Source of the DNA: Holophagae bacterium
GTDB lineage: Bacteria > Acidobacteriota > Thermoanaerobaculia > Thermoanaerobaculales > Thermoanaerobaculaceae
Assembly: GCA_012516935.1 (NCBI GenBank)
Contig: JAAYVZ010000165.1
Span: 1 to 41,770, forward strand
Length of the DNA: 41,770 bases
Direction of reading: 5' to 3'
Both the position numbers and the translations under genes were made by a program. Below the pieces are notes generated by a model. It worked only from the letters and a program-made list of their open reading frames with translations. It was not told the DNA's origin and did not search any database. Shown in pieces: positions 24,945 to 34,147 of the stretch (its first letter is position 1; the number at the start of each line of letters is the position of its first letter).

Positions 24945-26467
24945 CGACCACCCTCCTCCCACCCCAGGAGCTGCATCCCCGGATGAGATGGGTCGAGCGC
25001 CTCGACGAGCTGCGCGGGCCAGTCGAGCCCGAGCCGCAAAAGCGGCGCCAGGACCGATAGATACCGTTCCTGCGGCTTGCCATTCGGGCGCACGAACGCC
25101 ACCAGCCGGCGCCATCGCCCGGCCTCGATCTCCGCGGCCCGCAACGCCGCAACCTGAGCTCGCTCGCCGAGCCAGGCGAGCGAGCCCCGTACCCGCTTCG
25201 CGGTTGCCTCGGCGTCGCCAACCACCCCCGGCAGCTCCGTACGAGCGGCCTGCACCAAGGCCCCAAGCTCCACCTCCAGCCGGGTGCCGAGCCGAGTCAA
25301 ACGCCGCTCGAGCCCACGTCCGGGGAGGACTCGTCGAGGTGGGGACGAGCGCAGCAAGTCCACAGGCCTCACACCGAGCTGCCTTGCCAACCGGCGTTCG
25401 GCCGACGTCAGGACAGTGACGTGGGGGCGCAGCCGCCAGCGCGGTCGACCGACGCCGACGATGTCCCACCCAGTACGAGCCTGCAGGTGGTATGCGAGCT
25501 CCGCTCCGCCCAGGATCGAGGTATGCGTGTCGAGCACCTCGTCGGCCACCAGCGGTCGCAGCCAGACGTTGGGCACGAACGCCTCGGGGGTTGCCGCGTG
25601 GGCCGTCAGCACCTCGTGCGGGCAATGCCCTTCCCGGGCCGGGAGCGGCACACGGCGTACTCCCTCGCGCCTGAACACCGGAAGGCGGCCGGGGCTCACC
25701 CGGAGCGGCGCCACCCACCCACGGGCCGCGAAGTCGTGTGCCTGTGCCGCGAGCTCCAGGTTGACCAGCGGCAGCGCCGCGAGCGCCCGCTGCACGACCT
25801 CGCGGCCGGCCCGAGCCAGCTCCGGCTCGAGGGCATCCACCAGCACCACCCCGAGCCCCGACAGCAGGCGGCCGAGGAACCGTCCGCACGCCTCGCCGAG
25901 CGTCGTTCCCGGCGCGAAGCAGTCGCGCGCGAGGTCGATCGCCGGTGCGGGCAGCTCACCGGGATAGGCGGCCGCCAGACGCGCGAGCAGGTGGGTGACC
26001 GCATCGCTAACCATGACGAGGCCGCCGAGAGCGGTGCCCCGCTCCCAGCCACCCTCTCGCACCTCCACCACCTCCTCGCCCACCGGTACCCGAGCCCACC
26101 GCATCTCGGGCAGGTCGTCGTCGCTCGTCGCCAGCCAGACAAACCCCACCGCCGGTGTCCCGGCCGCCCGGCGGCGCGCCACCTCGGCGGCCACGGCGCA
26201 GGCTTTGACCAGCGTCAGCAACGGTCCGCCGACGAGCCCGGGCTGCTGACCGGTGACGATCACCTCGGCGCCGCCGAGCCATGCCTCGAGGTCGTCGTCC
26301 ACGGGATTACCCCAGCGGCGGTTGGTGGCTGCCAGTGCTCCCGCGAGTGCGCGGGAGCGTGCCCGTCTGGTCGGACCTCCGGGAGCGATCGAGATCGTTC
26401 CCTCGGCCCAGGCAACCGCGGCTGGGTGCAGCGAGGTCCAATCGGCCAGGGGGGCGAGGGTTGGCAT
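24938..26467 (-). CDS. bshC: Bacillithiol biosynthesis cysteine-adding enzyme BshC
   Basis: 509 aa, usual for BshC (about 530). Recognisable blocks are VIVTGQQPGLVGGPLLTLVK, FVWLATSDDDLPEM, NVWLRPLVADEVLDT, AELAYHLQ and FVRPNGKPQERYLS near the C-terminus. It adds cysteine to glucosaminyl-malate as the last step of bacillithiol synthesis. ATG 26467 fits the family start; an ATG-rich upstream extension is unlikely. It is the first gene of the operon. Confidence 0.95.
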   Translation of the reverse strand: MPTLAPLADWTSLHPAAVAWAEGTISIAPGGPTRRARSRALAGALAATNRRWGNPVDDDLEAWLGGAEVIVTGQQPGLVGGPLLTLVKACAVAAEVARRRAAGTPAVGFVWLATSDDDLPEMRWARVPVGEEVVEVREGGWERGTALGGLVMVSDAVTHLLARLAAAYPGELPAPAIDLARDCFAPGTTLGEACGRFLGRLLSGLGVVLVDALEPELARAGREVVQRALAALPLVNLELAAQAHDFAARGWVAPLRVSPGRLPVFRREGVRRVPLPAREGHCPHEVLTAHAATPEAFVPNVWLRPLVADEVLDTHTSILGGAELAYHLQARTGWDIVGVGRPRWRLRPHVTVLTSAERRLARQLGVRPVDLLRSSPPRRVLPGRGLERRLTRLGTRLEVELGALVQAARTELPGVVGDAEATAKRVRGSLAWLGERAQVAALRAAEIEAGRWRRLVAFVRPNGKPQERYLSVLAPLLRLGLDWPAQLVEALDPSHPGMQLLGWEEGGRW

Positions 26468-26476
26468 CACGGGCGG

Positions 26477-26482
26477 ATTATG
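26477..26482 (-). promoter_or_regulatory. -10 element of the bshCBA operon
   Basis: CATAAT on the minus strand (5/6), followed by 9 nt and ATG 26467, leaving a leader of only a few nucleotides. No convincing -35. Confidence 0.4.
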
Positions 26483-26663
26483 CACGCCCCCTACAACCAC
26501 TGTGGCTGCGTTTCACATCCCGTTCGTGCCGCATGGTCAGTGAGAGCAGGGCTGCAGGCGGTCGGCAACCAGGGCGCTGGGGCGCGGCGTGTTCGACCTC
26601 CACGGGCTGGGCTGCCTGGAGGAGGTTCTCCACGAGGCCGACGAGAGGCTCGAAAACGGTTGC

Positions 26664-28085
26664 TCAGCGTCGGGTCACGAGCCAACCGGGGCCCAGCTGC
26701 CGTGCGACCCATCCGAACCGCTGCTCGAGCTCGCCGAGCCGGTAGTACGGCGACCAGTCGTCGGCGAGCACCACGGCGCGTTCCGTCGCCTCGATCGCGG
26801 CGATTCGCCGGTCGAGGGCAGCTGCCGGGTCGGACCGGACGAGTGCGTCGTCGACCGCTGTCGGCACCACCTCCACGTCCTCCCGCAAGCCCTCCGACTG
26901 CTGAACCAGGCACAGCACCGCCCCGAGGTTGAAATCGGACAGGACGACGGCGCCCGGTGGCGCCGCCGCGAGCAGGCTGTGCGCGTAGCGCTCGGGACCT
27001 GTCTCACCACGCTTGACCGGCCACAGGAAATGCCAGGCGTTGTGACGCTCCGGGAGCTGCCGCACGCCCAAATCGCCCAGCCCCACCGCCGACAGCCCCC
27101 AGGCCAAGGTGGCCAGGAGCACTGCCTGCGTCGCGACGTGCAGGAGCTGTCCGAGCGGGGTCAGCGACGGTGGGCGGAGCAGCAGCAGGCCCGTGACCAA
27201 AAAGACGGCCATGAGCGGCACGCGATACGGTGCATACGTACACAGCACCAAGGCGTACAGGGCGAGCGCCAGCGCCCCGAGAGGTGGCCCCGGCAGTCGG
27301 CCACGGCGTCTCGTGGCAGGGTGCACCAACGCCCAGACCCCGAACGGTCCGAGGGCGAGCGCCGCCAGCCCGGCAAGCAGCCCGAGTCCGCGCGCCAACG
27401 CCGCCGGGTGCACGAACGCCGCCAGGTGCCATCCCCAGCTCTCCGGTCCCCCCGCCCGAAAGCCCGTGAGCGGGTCGGCGGGCGTGTCGAAAACCCCCAG
27501 CCACACCGGCGCCAGACCGAGCACAGCGCCGCCCAGCACGAACCACCGGCACCTTCGCCAACGCACCAACCAAGGCAGGCTGACCACCAGCGAGAAAACG
27601 TGGGCAGCGGCGCCGAGGCCGGCCGCCAGCCCGGCACCGAAAGCGGCCGCACGTGAGTCACGTTGCGACAGCAGGCAGCTCGCGAGCGCCAGCGCGAGCG
27701 CCAGCGCATAGCTCTCGGCCACCGCCGAACCCCACCAGAGCGGGTGGGCGACCAGCGCCACCGCCGCCGCACCTCCGGCCCGCCGCTCCTCACCCGTGAT
27801 TTCCCAAACCAGCCGGTGGACGAGGGCTACCGCCACGCCGCCAGCGACCGCCGAGAGCAGGTGCAGGGAGCGCACCGGATCGAGCCAGAACAGGAGCCGC
27901 AGCCATACCCAAGCCACCACCGTCCACCCGGCGTGGTCTCCAGGGTTGGCGCTCGGCACGTAGGAGCGGAGAGCGTACAGCGTGAGCTTCGAGCAGTCGC
28001 CCCACATCGGACCCGTGGCTGCGGACACCCCGTACAGGAGCAACCCCGCCCCGAGCCACGGCCACGACCTCCTCACCACTGGCAC
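26664..28085 (-). CDS. DUF2723-like polytopic membrane glycosyltransferase
   Basis: 473 aa with about 10 hydrophobic segments in the first 340 residues and a soluble C-terminal domain. The N-terminal loop GPMWGDCSKLTLYAL, then NPGDHAGWTVVAWVWLRLL, matches the catalytic-loop pattern of DUF2723/GT-C proteins related to protein O-mannosyltransferases. They use lipid-linked sugars on the periplasmic side. The C-terminal part (APPGAVVLSDFNLGAVL, DDWSPYYRLGELEQRFGW) is the extramembrane region. Acceptor and donor are unknown. GTG 28085 is chosen since TAGAAT lies exactly 6 nt upstream. Confidence 0.78.
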   Translation of the reverse strand: MPVVRRSWPWLGAGLLLYGVSAATGPMWGDCSKLTLYALRSYVPSANPGDHAGWTVVAWVWLRLLFWLDPVRSLHLLSAVAGGVAVALVHRLVWEITGEERRAGGAAAVALVAHPLWWGSAVAESYALALALALASCLLSQRDSRAAAFGAGLAAGLGAAAHVFSLVVSLPWLVRWRRCRWFVLGGAVLGLAPVWLGVFDTPADPLTGFRAGGPESWGWHLAAFVHPAALARGLGLLAGLAALALGPFGVWALVHPATRRRGRLPGPPLGALALALYALVLCTYAPYRVPLMAVFLVTGLLLLRPPSLTPLGQLLHVATQAVLLATLAWGLSAVGLGDLGVRQLPERHNAWHFLWPVKRGETGPERYAHSLLAAAPPGAVVLSDFNLGAVLCLVQQSEGLREDVEVVPTAVDDALVRSDPAAALDRRIAAIEATERAVVLADDWSPYYRLGELEQRFGWVARQLGPGWLVTRR

Positions 28086-28091
28086 CCCCCG

Positions 28092-28097
28092 ATTCTA
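28092..28097 (-). promoter_or_regulatory. Leaderless -10 element of the DUF2723-like gene
   Basis: TAGAAT on the minus strand, then 6 nt, then GTG 28085. Confidence 0.45.
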
Positions 28098-28301
28098 TCC
28101 GCACTATGATGGCGGCGTGGCAGCCCGGACCAGGCACGCGGTCGGAGACAACCGGCCACCAGCAGCCCGGCGTGCGCGACTGAGCGACCAGCCAGCCCAG
28201 CCTCACCGCCGCCGGGCGGTGGGCCACGAACCCTGCGCTCCGGGCCACCTCGGACACCTCCCCGCCCCCGATCTTCCATCCCCTGGCCTCCGGGAGAGCC
28301 G

Positions 28302-28790
28302 ATGGCCAACCTGCCCCCCGATTGGGCGTTCGACGCGCGCGACCGCCAGGCCATGGCGTGGGCGCTCGAGCAGGCAGCAGCGGCGGGGGCGGCCGGCGAC
28401 GTACCGGTGGGCGCCGCGGTGCTCGGTCCCGACGGCACGCTGCTGGGACTGGCAGGCAACCGGCGGGAGCAGAGCCGCGACCCCACGGCCCATGCCGAGC
28501 TGCTGGCACTGCGTGCAGCGGCCACGGAGCTGGGAAGCTGGCGTTTGGACGGCTGCACTCTTTACGTGACGCTCGAGCCGTGCGCCATGTGCGCCGCTGC
28601 TTGCGTCCAGGCCCGTCTCGCCTGCGTGGTCTATGCCGCTCCCGACCCCAAGGCCGGGTTCGCTGGTTCCCTCGGCAACCTCCTCGACGACCCCCGGCTC
28701 AACCACCGCGTATCGTGGCGAGCCGGGCTCGAGCGGGAGCGGGCCTCAGCCCTCCTGTCCGCCTTCTTCCGCGGCCGACGTCAGGGCTGA
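28302..28790 (+). CDS. tadA: tRNA adenosine(34) deaminase TadA
   Basis: 162 aa. The zinc-dependent deaminase motifs are complete: PTAHAELLAL (His64, catalytic Glu66) and VTLEPCAMCAAA (Cys94, Cys97). It converts A34 to inosine in the tRNA-Arg anticodon. Other TadA features are DVPVGAAVL and the DPKAGFAGSLGNLL segment (equivalent to the D-P-K-x-G-A-x-GS stretch), then LNHRV. ATG 28302 has GGGAGAG upstream. The 3' end overlaps the convergent cupin gene by 45 nt. Confidence 0.95.
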   Translation: MANLPPDWAFDARDRQAMAWALEQAAAAGAAGDVPVGAAVLGPDGTLLGLAGNRREQSRDPTAHAELLALRAAATELGSWRLDGCTLYVTLEPCAMCAAACVQARLACVVYAAPDPKAGFAGSLGNLLDDPRLNHRVSWRAGLERERASALLSAFFRGRRQG

Positions 28791-29234
28791 CCAGGCCGCC
28801 ACCAGCGAGGCCGCATCCGGGTCGCCTTCGGGCGGCGACCACGGTGCGAAGTCCTTGTCCGTGAGGGGGCGGAACGGTCCGGGTTTGACCTCGAGCACGA
28901 CCGTGTCGGGCTCGAGGGCAACTACGGTGTGATCAGCGCCGCCCGGGATCTCCACCGCCACCGTCCCGCCCGGTCCCAGCACCGCGACAGCTGCCACTGC
29001 GGCCGACGTGTCGAAGGTCAGCACTCCGAGCCGTCCTCTCACCACCACGAACAGCTCCCAGCGCTGGGGTTCGTGGCGGTGCGGGCGGACGTAGGTCCCG
29101 GGCTGGAAGCAGTTGAACATTCGCTGGATACCGTCTTCGGGCTGGCGGTGAAGGTTGAGGTTCGCTCGTCGGCGCGGCGCGGCGGCCGCGCGCGAGGCCA
29201 GGTCGGCCAGGTGCCGCCAGGTGTACGTGCGCAT
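28746..29234 (-). CDS. WbuC-like cupin protein
   Basis: 162 aa. A single cupin barrel contains TYVRPHRHEPQRWELFVVVRG in shortened form YVRPHRHEPQRWELF (metal ligands His-x-His ... Glu) and PGGADHTVVALEPDTVVLEV (last His). The N-terminal ANLNLHRQPEDGIQRMFN is typical of the WbuC family, found in O-antigen loci and elsewhere, with no established reaction. ATG 29234 follows the helicase stop by about 2 nt, so it is probably cotranscribed with that gene. Confidence 0.82.
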   Translation of the reverse strand: MRTYTWRHLADLASRAAAAPRRRANLNLHRQPEDGIQRMFNCFQPGTYVRPHRHEPQRWELFVVVRGRLGVLTFDTSAAVAAVAVLGPGGTVAVEIPGGADHTVVALEPDTVVLEVKPGPFRPLTDKDFAPWSPPEGDPDAASLVAAWSALTSAAEEGGQEG

Positions 29235-29235
29235 C

Positions 29236-31701
29236 TCAGTTCTCTGCCTTGGGAGCCGCTCGCCGGCTCCGGCGCCGTCGCGGCGGCTTCGACACCTCGG
29301 GTTCGGGCACCGGCAGCGCCGCGAAAAACTCCCGTACCGCGGCGGCCGGATCCGGCGCTTCCCCAAAACCACCTTCGAGCCAGTCCGGAGGCAGCAGGCT
29401 GACGTACGGCTCGCGCGCGAACCGCCGGCAAACCAACACGATCGCGCCGTGGTCCTCGGCCGAGCGGATGAGCCGGCCGGCCGCCTGCACGACCCGCGTC
29501 AGGCCGGGAACCAGATAGGCGTACTCGAACCCTCGATCGAAGCGGTCCTGGAAGTAGGCCTTGAGCAGCTCCCGCTCCGGGCCAACCTGAGGGAGCGCTG
29601 GGGAGACCACGACCACTTCGGAAAGCATCTCCCCCGGGTAGTCGACCCCTTCCGCAAATACCCCCCCGAGCACCGCGAGCAGCACCGTTGGCGCATGGTT
29701 GGCGCGCAAGCGGGCGAGGACATCACGGCGCAGCGCCTCGGAGTCGTCGCCGCGCTGGATCTCGACCTGATGCTCCGACAGGTGTAACCGGTTCGCTACC
29801 TCGTTGAGAAAAGCATACGACGGGAACAGCACCAACGCGTTGCGCCCGCGCGGCGCCAGCTCGCTGACCAGCTCGGCGATCCGGCCGTAGTAGCGGGCCC
29901 GCTGGCCGTACGTAGTGTCCACCTCGCTCACCGTGACCACGAGCCGGTGCTGGCGCGGAAACGGGGACGGCAGTGCCAGCGTGTCCGTGCGGTCCGGCTC
30001 GAACCCCAGCAGGTCACGGTAGAACTCGAACGGCTGCAGCGTCGCCGACATCGCCACGGTGCCTGCCGAGCTGGTGAGCAGCCGCCCGACGAAGCGTGAG
30101 GCGTCGAGGCAAAACACCCGCACCGCCTCCTCGGCCTGGGGTACTGCGGTGCGCTCGGCGAGCGGCACGAGCTCCCGCCCACCGTCGGCGAGCAGGTCGA
30201 CGAGCCGCGAGAGGGTGAGCGAAACCTCCATCACCGGGTCCTGGGCGAGCCACACCTCGGCCTGGCGCTTGAAGGTGAAGTACGGGATGAGAAGCGCGTC
30301 GAGCGCCAGCCGAGTCTCGACGAGCCGCTCGCTGTCGAGATCGGTCTGGCGGGTGCCGATCGCCTGCCCGATCGCCCGCCCAACGCGGTCGGCCAGGTGC
30401 TGCTCGAGGTCAGCCAGGATTTCCTCGAGCTCCCTGCACACTCTCTGCCGGTACCCCTCGACGAGCCGGCGCGCCGCCTGGACGGTCGAGCGGCCCAGGC
30501 GCGGCGAGTAGTACTCGCGGGTGCGGTCCACCAAGTTGTGGGCCTCGTCGATGATCAGGTACGTATCCTCGAGCCCCCCATCGTCAGGGGTACCGAAGAG
30601 GGCGATCGTGGGGTCGAAGACGTAGTTGTAATCACAGACCACCGCCGAGGCCTGCCCGATGAGCGAGAGCGAGGTCTCGAACGGGCACACCTCGGCAGCG
30701 CGGGCGAGATCGAAGATGCGGTCGGGGTCGAGGTGCGGCCCGTGGCTCACGAGCGCCTCGATGACCCCGTGCTCGGCCATCCGCAGCCACATGTCGGCCA
30801 GATACGGGCAGAACTCCTCGTGGCAGATCACCTCGCGGTGGGCGCACATGCGTGCCTTGGCTCGCAGCTGCAGCGAGTGCCAGCTCCCGTCCTGCATCGC
30901 CCGCAACGTGTCCACGACCAGGTGCTGCTGCAACGTCTTGGCGGTCGCGAACACCAGCCGCCGCCCGCTGGCGAGCGCCAGCCGTATGGCGGGAAACAGC
31001 GCCGCCGCGGTCTTCCCCACGCCGGTGGGGGCGGCCAGCAGCAGGTGCCGGCCGGAGCTCAAGCTCTCCTCGATCGCTTCCATCGCTTCGGCTTGTACCG
31101 GGCGGACCTCGGGGAACGGGAAAGCGAGCTCGTCGGCGGCCGCGCGCCAGCGGGTGAGGGTTTTCTGTCGTTCCCGCTCGGCCGCGACGAGGGCGTGCAC
31201 GCGGGTACGCAAAAACGCGACGACCTGGCCCGGCGACCACGCTACCTCCTCGCGCCTGGGCTCGGCCCCACCGAGATCGACGAGCAGTAACCGTGCCTGC
31301 GCGTCGCCGCCGGGAAAAAGACAGAAGGCGTAGATCCGAACCTGCCAGCGAAAGCGCTCGATCCGCTCTTGGGCGAACAGGTGGTGGAGGTCGGATCGGA
31401 AGTGAAGGGTCTTGATCTCCTCCACCACCGGCCGCCCGAGGTCCGGCCGGTACAGCCCGTCGACCCGACCGACGACCCGAAGCTGCCACCCGTCGATCTC
31501 CAGCGTGGCGTCCACCGGCACCTCGGGGAGGTACGCTGCGTCCTGGCTCCTGAGCTGCCCCTGGACAACCCGGTGCAGCTCGGCGCCGATGCCGAGCCGG
31601 CTCGGCCCCTCGCGCCAGCCCCGAGAGGGTGCCGTCTCTGGCAGCAGGTCGTGCACACCGCAGCGCACCGTGCGCGCCTCGAGGTCGATTCGCACCGCCA
31701 T
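29236..31701 (-). CDS. DinG/XPD-family helicase fused to an N-terminal PD-(D/E)XK-like domain
   Basis: 821 aa. Residues about 35-145 look like a Cas4/PD-(D/E)XK nuclease: GRVDGLYRPD (Asp81), VVEEIKT (Glu95-x-Lys97) and RWQVRIYAF (Q-x3-Y type motif). The helicase part has Walker A APTGVGKT (224-231), the iron-sulfur cysteines Cys286, Cys293, Cys298 and Cys339, LIIDEAHN (DEAH 385-388), CDYNYVFDP, SATLQPFEFYRDLLGF, and motif VI QAAGRLIRS. It is predicted to be a 5'-3' DNA or R-loop helicase with a linked nuclease. DinG of some bacteria carries a different (DEDDh) nuclease at this position. ATG 31701 has a -10 element 6 nt upstream. Confidence 0.9.
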   Translation of the reverse strand: MAVRIDLEARTVRCGVHDLLPETAPSRGWREGPSRLGIGAELHRVVQGQLRSQDAAYLPEVPVDATLEIDGWQLRVVGRVDGLYRPDLGRPVVEEIKTLHFRSDLHHLFAQERIERFRWQVRIYAFCLFPGGDAQARLLLVDLGGAEPRREEVAWSPGQVVAFLRTRVHALVAAERERQKTLTRWRAAADELAFPFPEVRPVQAEAMEAIEESLSSGRHLLLAAPTGVGKTAAALFPAIRLALASGRRLVFATAKTLQQHLVVDTLRAMQDGSWHSLQLRAKARMCAHREVICHEEFCPYLADMWLRMAEHGVIEALVSHGPHLDPDRIFDLARAAEVCPFETSLSLIGQASAVVCDYNYVFDPTIALFGTPDDGGLEDTYLIIDEAHNLVDRTREYYSPRLGRSTVQAARRLVEGYRQRVCRELEEILADLEQHLADRVGRAIGQAIGTRQTDLDSERLVETRLALDALLIPYFTFKRQAEVWLAQDPVMEVSLTLSRLVDLLADGGRELVPLAERTAVPQAEEAVRVFCLDASRFVGRLLTSSAGTVAMSATLQPFEFYRDLLGFEPDRTDTLALPSPFPRQHRLVVTVSEVDTTYGQRARYYGRIAELVSELAPRGRNALVLFPSYAFLNEVANRLHLSEHQVEIQRGDDSEALRRDVLARLRANHAPTVLLAVLGGVFAEGVDYPGEMLSEVVVVSPALPQVGPERELLKAYFQDRFDRGFEYAYLVPGLTRVVQAAGRLIRSAEDHGAIVLVCRRFAREPYVSLLPPDWLEGGFGEAPDPAAAVREFFAALPVPEPEVSKPPRRRRSRRAAPKAEN

Positions 31702-31707
31702 CAGCGG

Positions 31708-31713
31708 ATTCTA
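31708..31713 (-). promoter_or_regulatory. Leaderless -10 element of the helicase gene
   Basis: TAGAAT on the minus strand, then 6 nt, then ATG 31701. Confidence 0.5.
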
Positions 31714-32005
31714 CCCCCGGCCATCGCAGCGCCCGCACGACCGGGTGCTGGTGGCTGGTTTCCCGCCCTCACCCCCGCCCGCGACAACCTCGCACCGTGC
31801 CTGCCCTCTCGATCCCAGCTAGGCTTCCGCCGCAACCTCCGGTCGGTCTTGAACCAGAGCCTGGGCCAGCGAGTGGTGGGGCGTGGTCATGGTGGCGAGC
31901 GTGGGCGTGGACGCCGAGGTCGACCCTTCAACCCATCGCCGCCGGGCAGCCCACCGGCCCGGCGATCAGCTACCTGAAATCAAGCGGCGGGGCTGAGCTG
32001 TTGAG

Positions 32006-32034
32006 TTGCGTGGCGTTCGGTCGCCAGGCAGAAT
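32006..32034 (+). promoter_or_regulatory. Candidate promoter of the sucCD-ndk-rne cluster
   Basis: TTGCGT (32006-32011) and CAGAAT (32029-32034) are 17 bp apart. A start site near 32041 gives a leader of about 30 nt that contains GGGAGG before ATG 32072. Confidence 0.4.
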
Positions 32035-32071
32035 GGCGCGTCGGACCAACGCGCTCTTCCGGGAGGATGGG

Positions 32072-33235
32072 ATGAAGGTTCACGAGTACCAGGCCAAGCA
32101 GATCCTGGCCCGCTACGGGGTCGCGGTGCCGCGCGGCGAGGTCATCGACAACGCGGCCGCCGCGGCCGCCATCGCCGAACGACTGGGCGGCCGCGTCGTC
32201 ATCAAGGCACAGGTCCATGCCGGGGGCCGCGGCAAAGCCGGCGGCGTGAAGCTCGCGAGCTCCCCAACCGAGGCCGTCGCGGTTGCCTCCCGGATTCTCG
32301 GCATGCGGCTCGTCTCCAAGCAGACCGGCTCGGAAGGCCGCCTGGTGCAGAAGGTGCTCGTCGAGGAGGCGGTGGCGATCGCCCGCGAGCTCTATCTCGG
32401 CGTCGTGCTGGACCGGGCGGCGGGGCTGCCGGTGATGATGGCGTCGCGTTTCGGTGGAATGGAGATCGAGGAGGTGGCGGCCGAGCATCCGGAGGCGATC
32501 CTCAAGGAGTGGTTCGACCCTTCCCAGGGGCTGCGACCGTACCAGGCACGCAAGCTGGCGTTCGGGCTCGGGCTTGCCGGAGAGACGCTCAAGCAGTTCC
32601 TGCGCCTCGTCGAGGCGCTGGCACGCGCCTACGCCGACACCGACGCCTCCCTCGCCGAGATCAACCCGCTGCTCGTCACCGGCGAGGGCGCCGTGCTGGC
32701 CCTCGACGCCAAGATGACGTTCGACGACAACGCGCTGTTCCGCCACTCGGACATCGTGGCGATGCGCGATCTCGCGGAGGAAGACCCGTACGAGGTCGAA
32801 GCTTCCAGGCACGACCTCAACTACATCAAGCTCGACGGCTCGATCGGCTGCATGGTCAACGGCGCCGGCCTCGCCATGGCGACGATGGACATCATCAAGC
32901 ACCACGGTGGGGCGCCAGCCAACTTCCTGGACGTCGGCGGCGGTGCCTCCCAGCCGCGAGTCGAAAGCGCGTTCCGCATCCTGCTCTCCGATCCTGCAGT
33001 CAAGGCCGTCATGATCAACATCTTCGGGGGCATCGTGCGATGCGACATGATCGCTGCAGGGGTCGTGACAGCGGCCCGCAAGCTGCAGGTGAAGGTACCG
33101 ATCGTCGTGCGCTTGCAGGGTACCAACGTCGAGGAAGGCAAGCGCATCCTGGCTGAGTCCGGGCTGACGCTGCTGCCGGCCGATACCATGGCCGAGGCGG
33201 CGCAGAAGGCCGTGGCAGCCGCGCAGGCGGCGTAG
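32072..33235 (+). CDS. sucC: Succinyl-CoA synthetase beta subunit (ADP/GDP-forming)
   Basis: 387 aa, the normal length. The ATP-grasp N-terminal domain starts with the canonical [20 protein letters not shown] and continues with [19 protein letters not shown], then [10 protein letters not shown] and [15 protein letters not shown]. The CoA-ligase C-terminal domain has [24 protein letters not shown], and [10 protein letters not shown]. It forms the nucleotide-binding half of succinyl-CoA synthetase of the TCA cycle. ATG 32072 is chosen from the family N-terminus and GGGAGG upstream. Next gene is 11 nt away. Confidence 0.97.
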   Translation: MKVHEYQAKQILARYGVAVPRGEVIDNAAAAAAIAERLGGRVVIKAQVHAGGRGKAGGVKLASSPTEAVAVASRILGMRLVSKQTGSEGRLVQKVLVEEAVAIARELYLGVVLDRAAGLPVMMASRFGGMEIEEVAAEHPEAILKEWFDPSQGLRPYQARKLAFGLGLAGETLKQFLRLVEALARAYADTDASLAEINPLLVTGEGAVLALDAKMTFDDNALFRHSDIVAMRDLAEEDPYEVEASRHDLNYIKLDGSIGCMVNGAGLAMATMDIIKHHGGAPANFLDVGGGASQPRVESAFRILLSDPAVKAVMINIFGGIVRCDMIAAGVVTAARKLQVKVPIVVRLQGTNVEEGKRILAESGLTLLPADTMAEAAQKAVAAAQAA

Positions 33236-33246
33236 GAGAGGGTACG

Positions 33247-34122
33247 ATGGCGATCTGGGTCAATGAGTCGACACGCGTGGTCGTGCAGGGCCTCACCGGC
33301 AAGGAGGGGCAGTTCCACGCCTCCAAGTGCCGCGAGTACGGAACCAAGGTCGTGGCTGGGGTCACTCCCGGCAAGGGCGGCCTCGAGGTGGACGGCGTCC
33401 CGGTGTTCAACACCGTCGCCGAGGCGCGCGCCGCGACGGCCTGCAATGCCTCGCTCATCTTCGTGCCGCCACCGAGTGCTGCCGATGCGATCATGGAGGC
33501 GGTGGACGCCGGGGTGGAGCTTGTCGTCTGCATCACCGAGGGGATCCCAGCGCGCGACATGATCGCTGTCAAGCGGAGCCTGGCCGGCAGCCGTTCCCGC
33601 CTCATCGGGCCCAACTGCCCCGGCATCATCTCGCCGGGCAAGGCCAAGCTCGGGATCATGCCGGCGCATATCCACCGCGAGGGTGGGATCGGCGTCGTCT
33701 CCCGCTCGGGGACCCTCACGTACGAAGCGGTAGACCAGCTCACCAAGCAAGATCTCGGGCAGTCCACCTGTGTCGGGATCGGCGGTGACCCGGTCAACGG
33801 CACCAGCTTCGTCGACGTATTGGCCGCTTTTCGCGACGACCCTGGCACCAAGGGCGTGGTGATGATCGGCGAGATCGGCGGCGCGGCCGAGGAGGATGCC
33901 GCAGCACTGGTCGCGGCCGGGTACGGCAAGCCGGTCGTGGCGTTCATCGCCGGGCAGACCGCCCCGCCGGGGCGCCGCATGGGGCACGCCGGGGCGATCA
34001 TCGCCGGGGGCAAGGACACGGCGGCGGAGAAGATGGCGGTGCTCGAGGCGGCCGGGATCCACGTCGTCGCGACACCGGCCGAAATCGGCGCTACCATGGC
34101 GCGGGTGCTCGGGCGCGTCTGA
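33247..34122 (+). CDS. sucD: Succinyl-CoA synthetase alpha subunit
   Basis: 291 aa. The N-terminal CoA-binding Rossmann domain has [22 protein letters not shown] (shortened: [16 protein letters not shown]), GVTPGKGG and [12 protein letters not shown]. The ligase domain contains [39 protein letters not shown] and the phosphohistidine region [14 protein letters not shown]. It works with the product of the preceding gene, with CoA, succinate and NTP. Confidence 0.97.
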   Translation: MAIWVNESTRVVVQGLTGKEGQFHASKCREYGTKVVAGVTPGKGGLEVDGVPVFNTVAEARAATACNASLIFVPPPSAADAIMEAVDAGVELVVCITEGIPARDMIAVKRSLAGSRSRLIGPNCPGIISPGKAKLGIMPAHIHREGGIGVVSRSGTLTYEAVDQLTKQDLGQSTCVGIGGDPVNGTSFVDVLAAFRDDPGTKGVVMIGEIGGAAEEDAAALVAAGYGKPVVAFIAGQTAPPGRRMGHAGAIIAGGKDTAAEKMAVLEAAGIHVVATPAEIGATMARVLGRV

Positions 34123-34147
34123 CCCCCCACCTTGACGAGGAGACTGC

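Larger units (their letters stand above)
31702..32071. other. Divergent intergenic region between the helicase and sucC
   Basis: 370 bp. Left end: helicase -10 element (31708-31713). Right end: sucC promoter (32006-32034) and Shine-Dalgarno. No gene seen in the middle. Confidence 0.6.
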
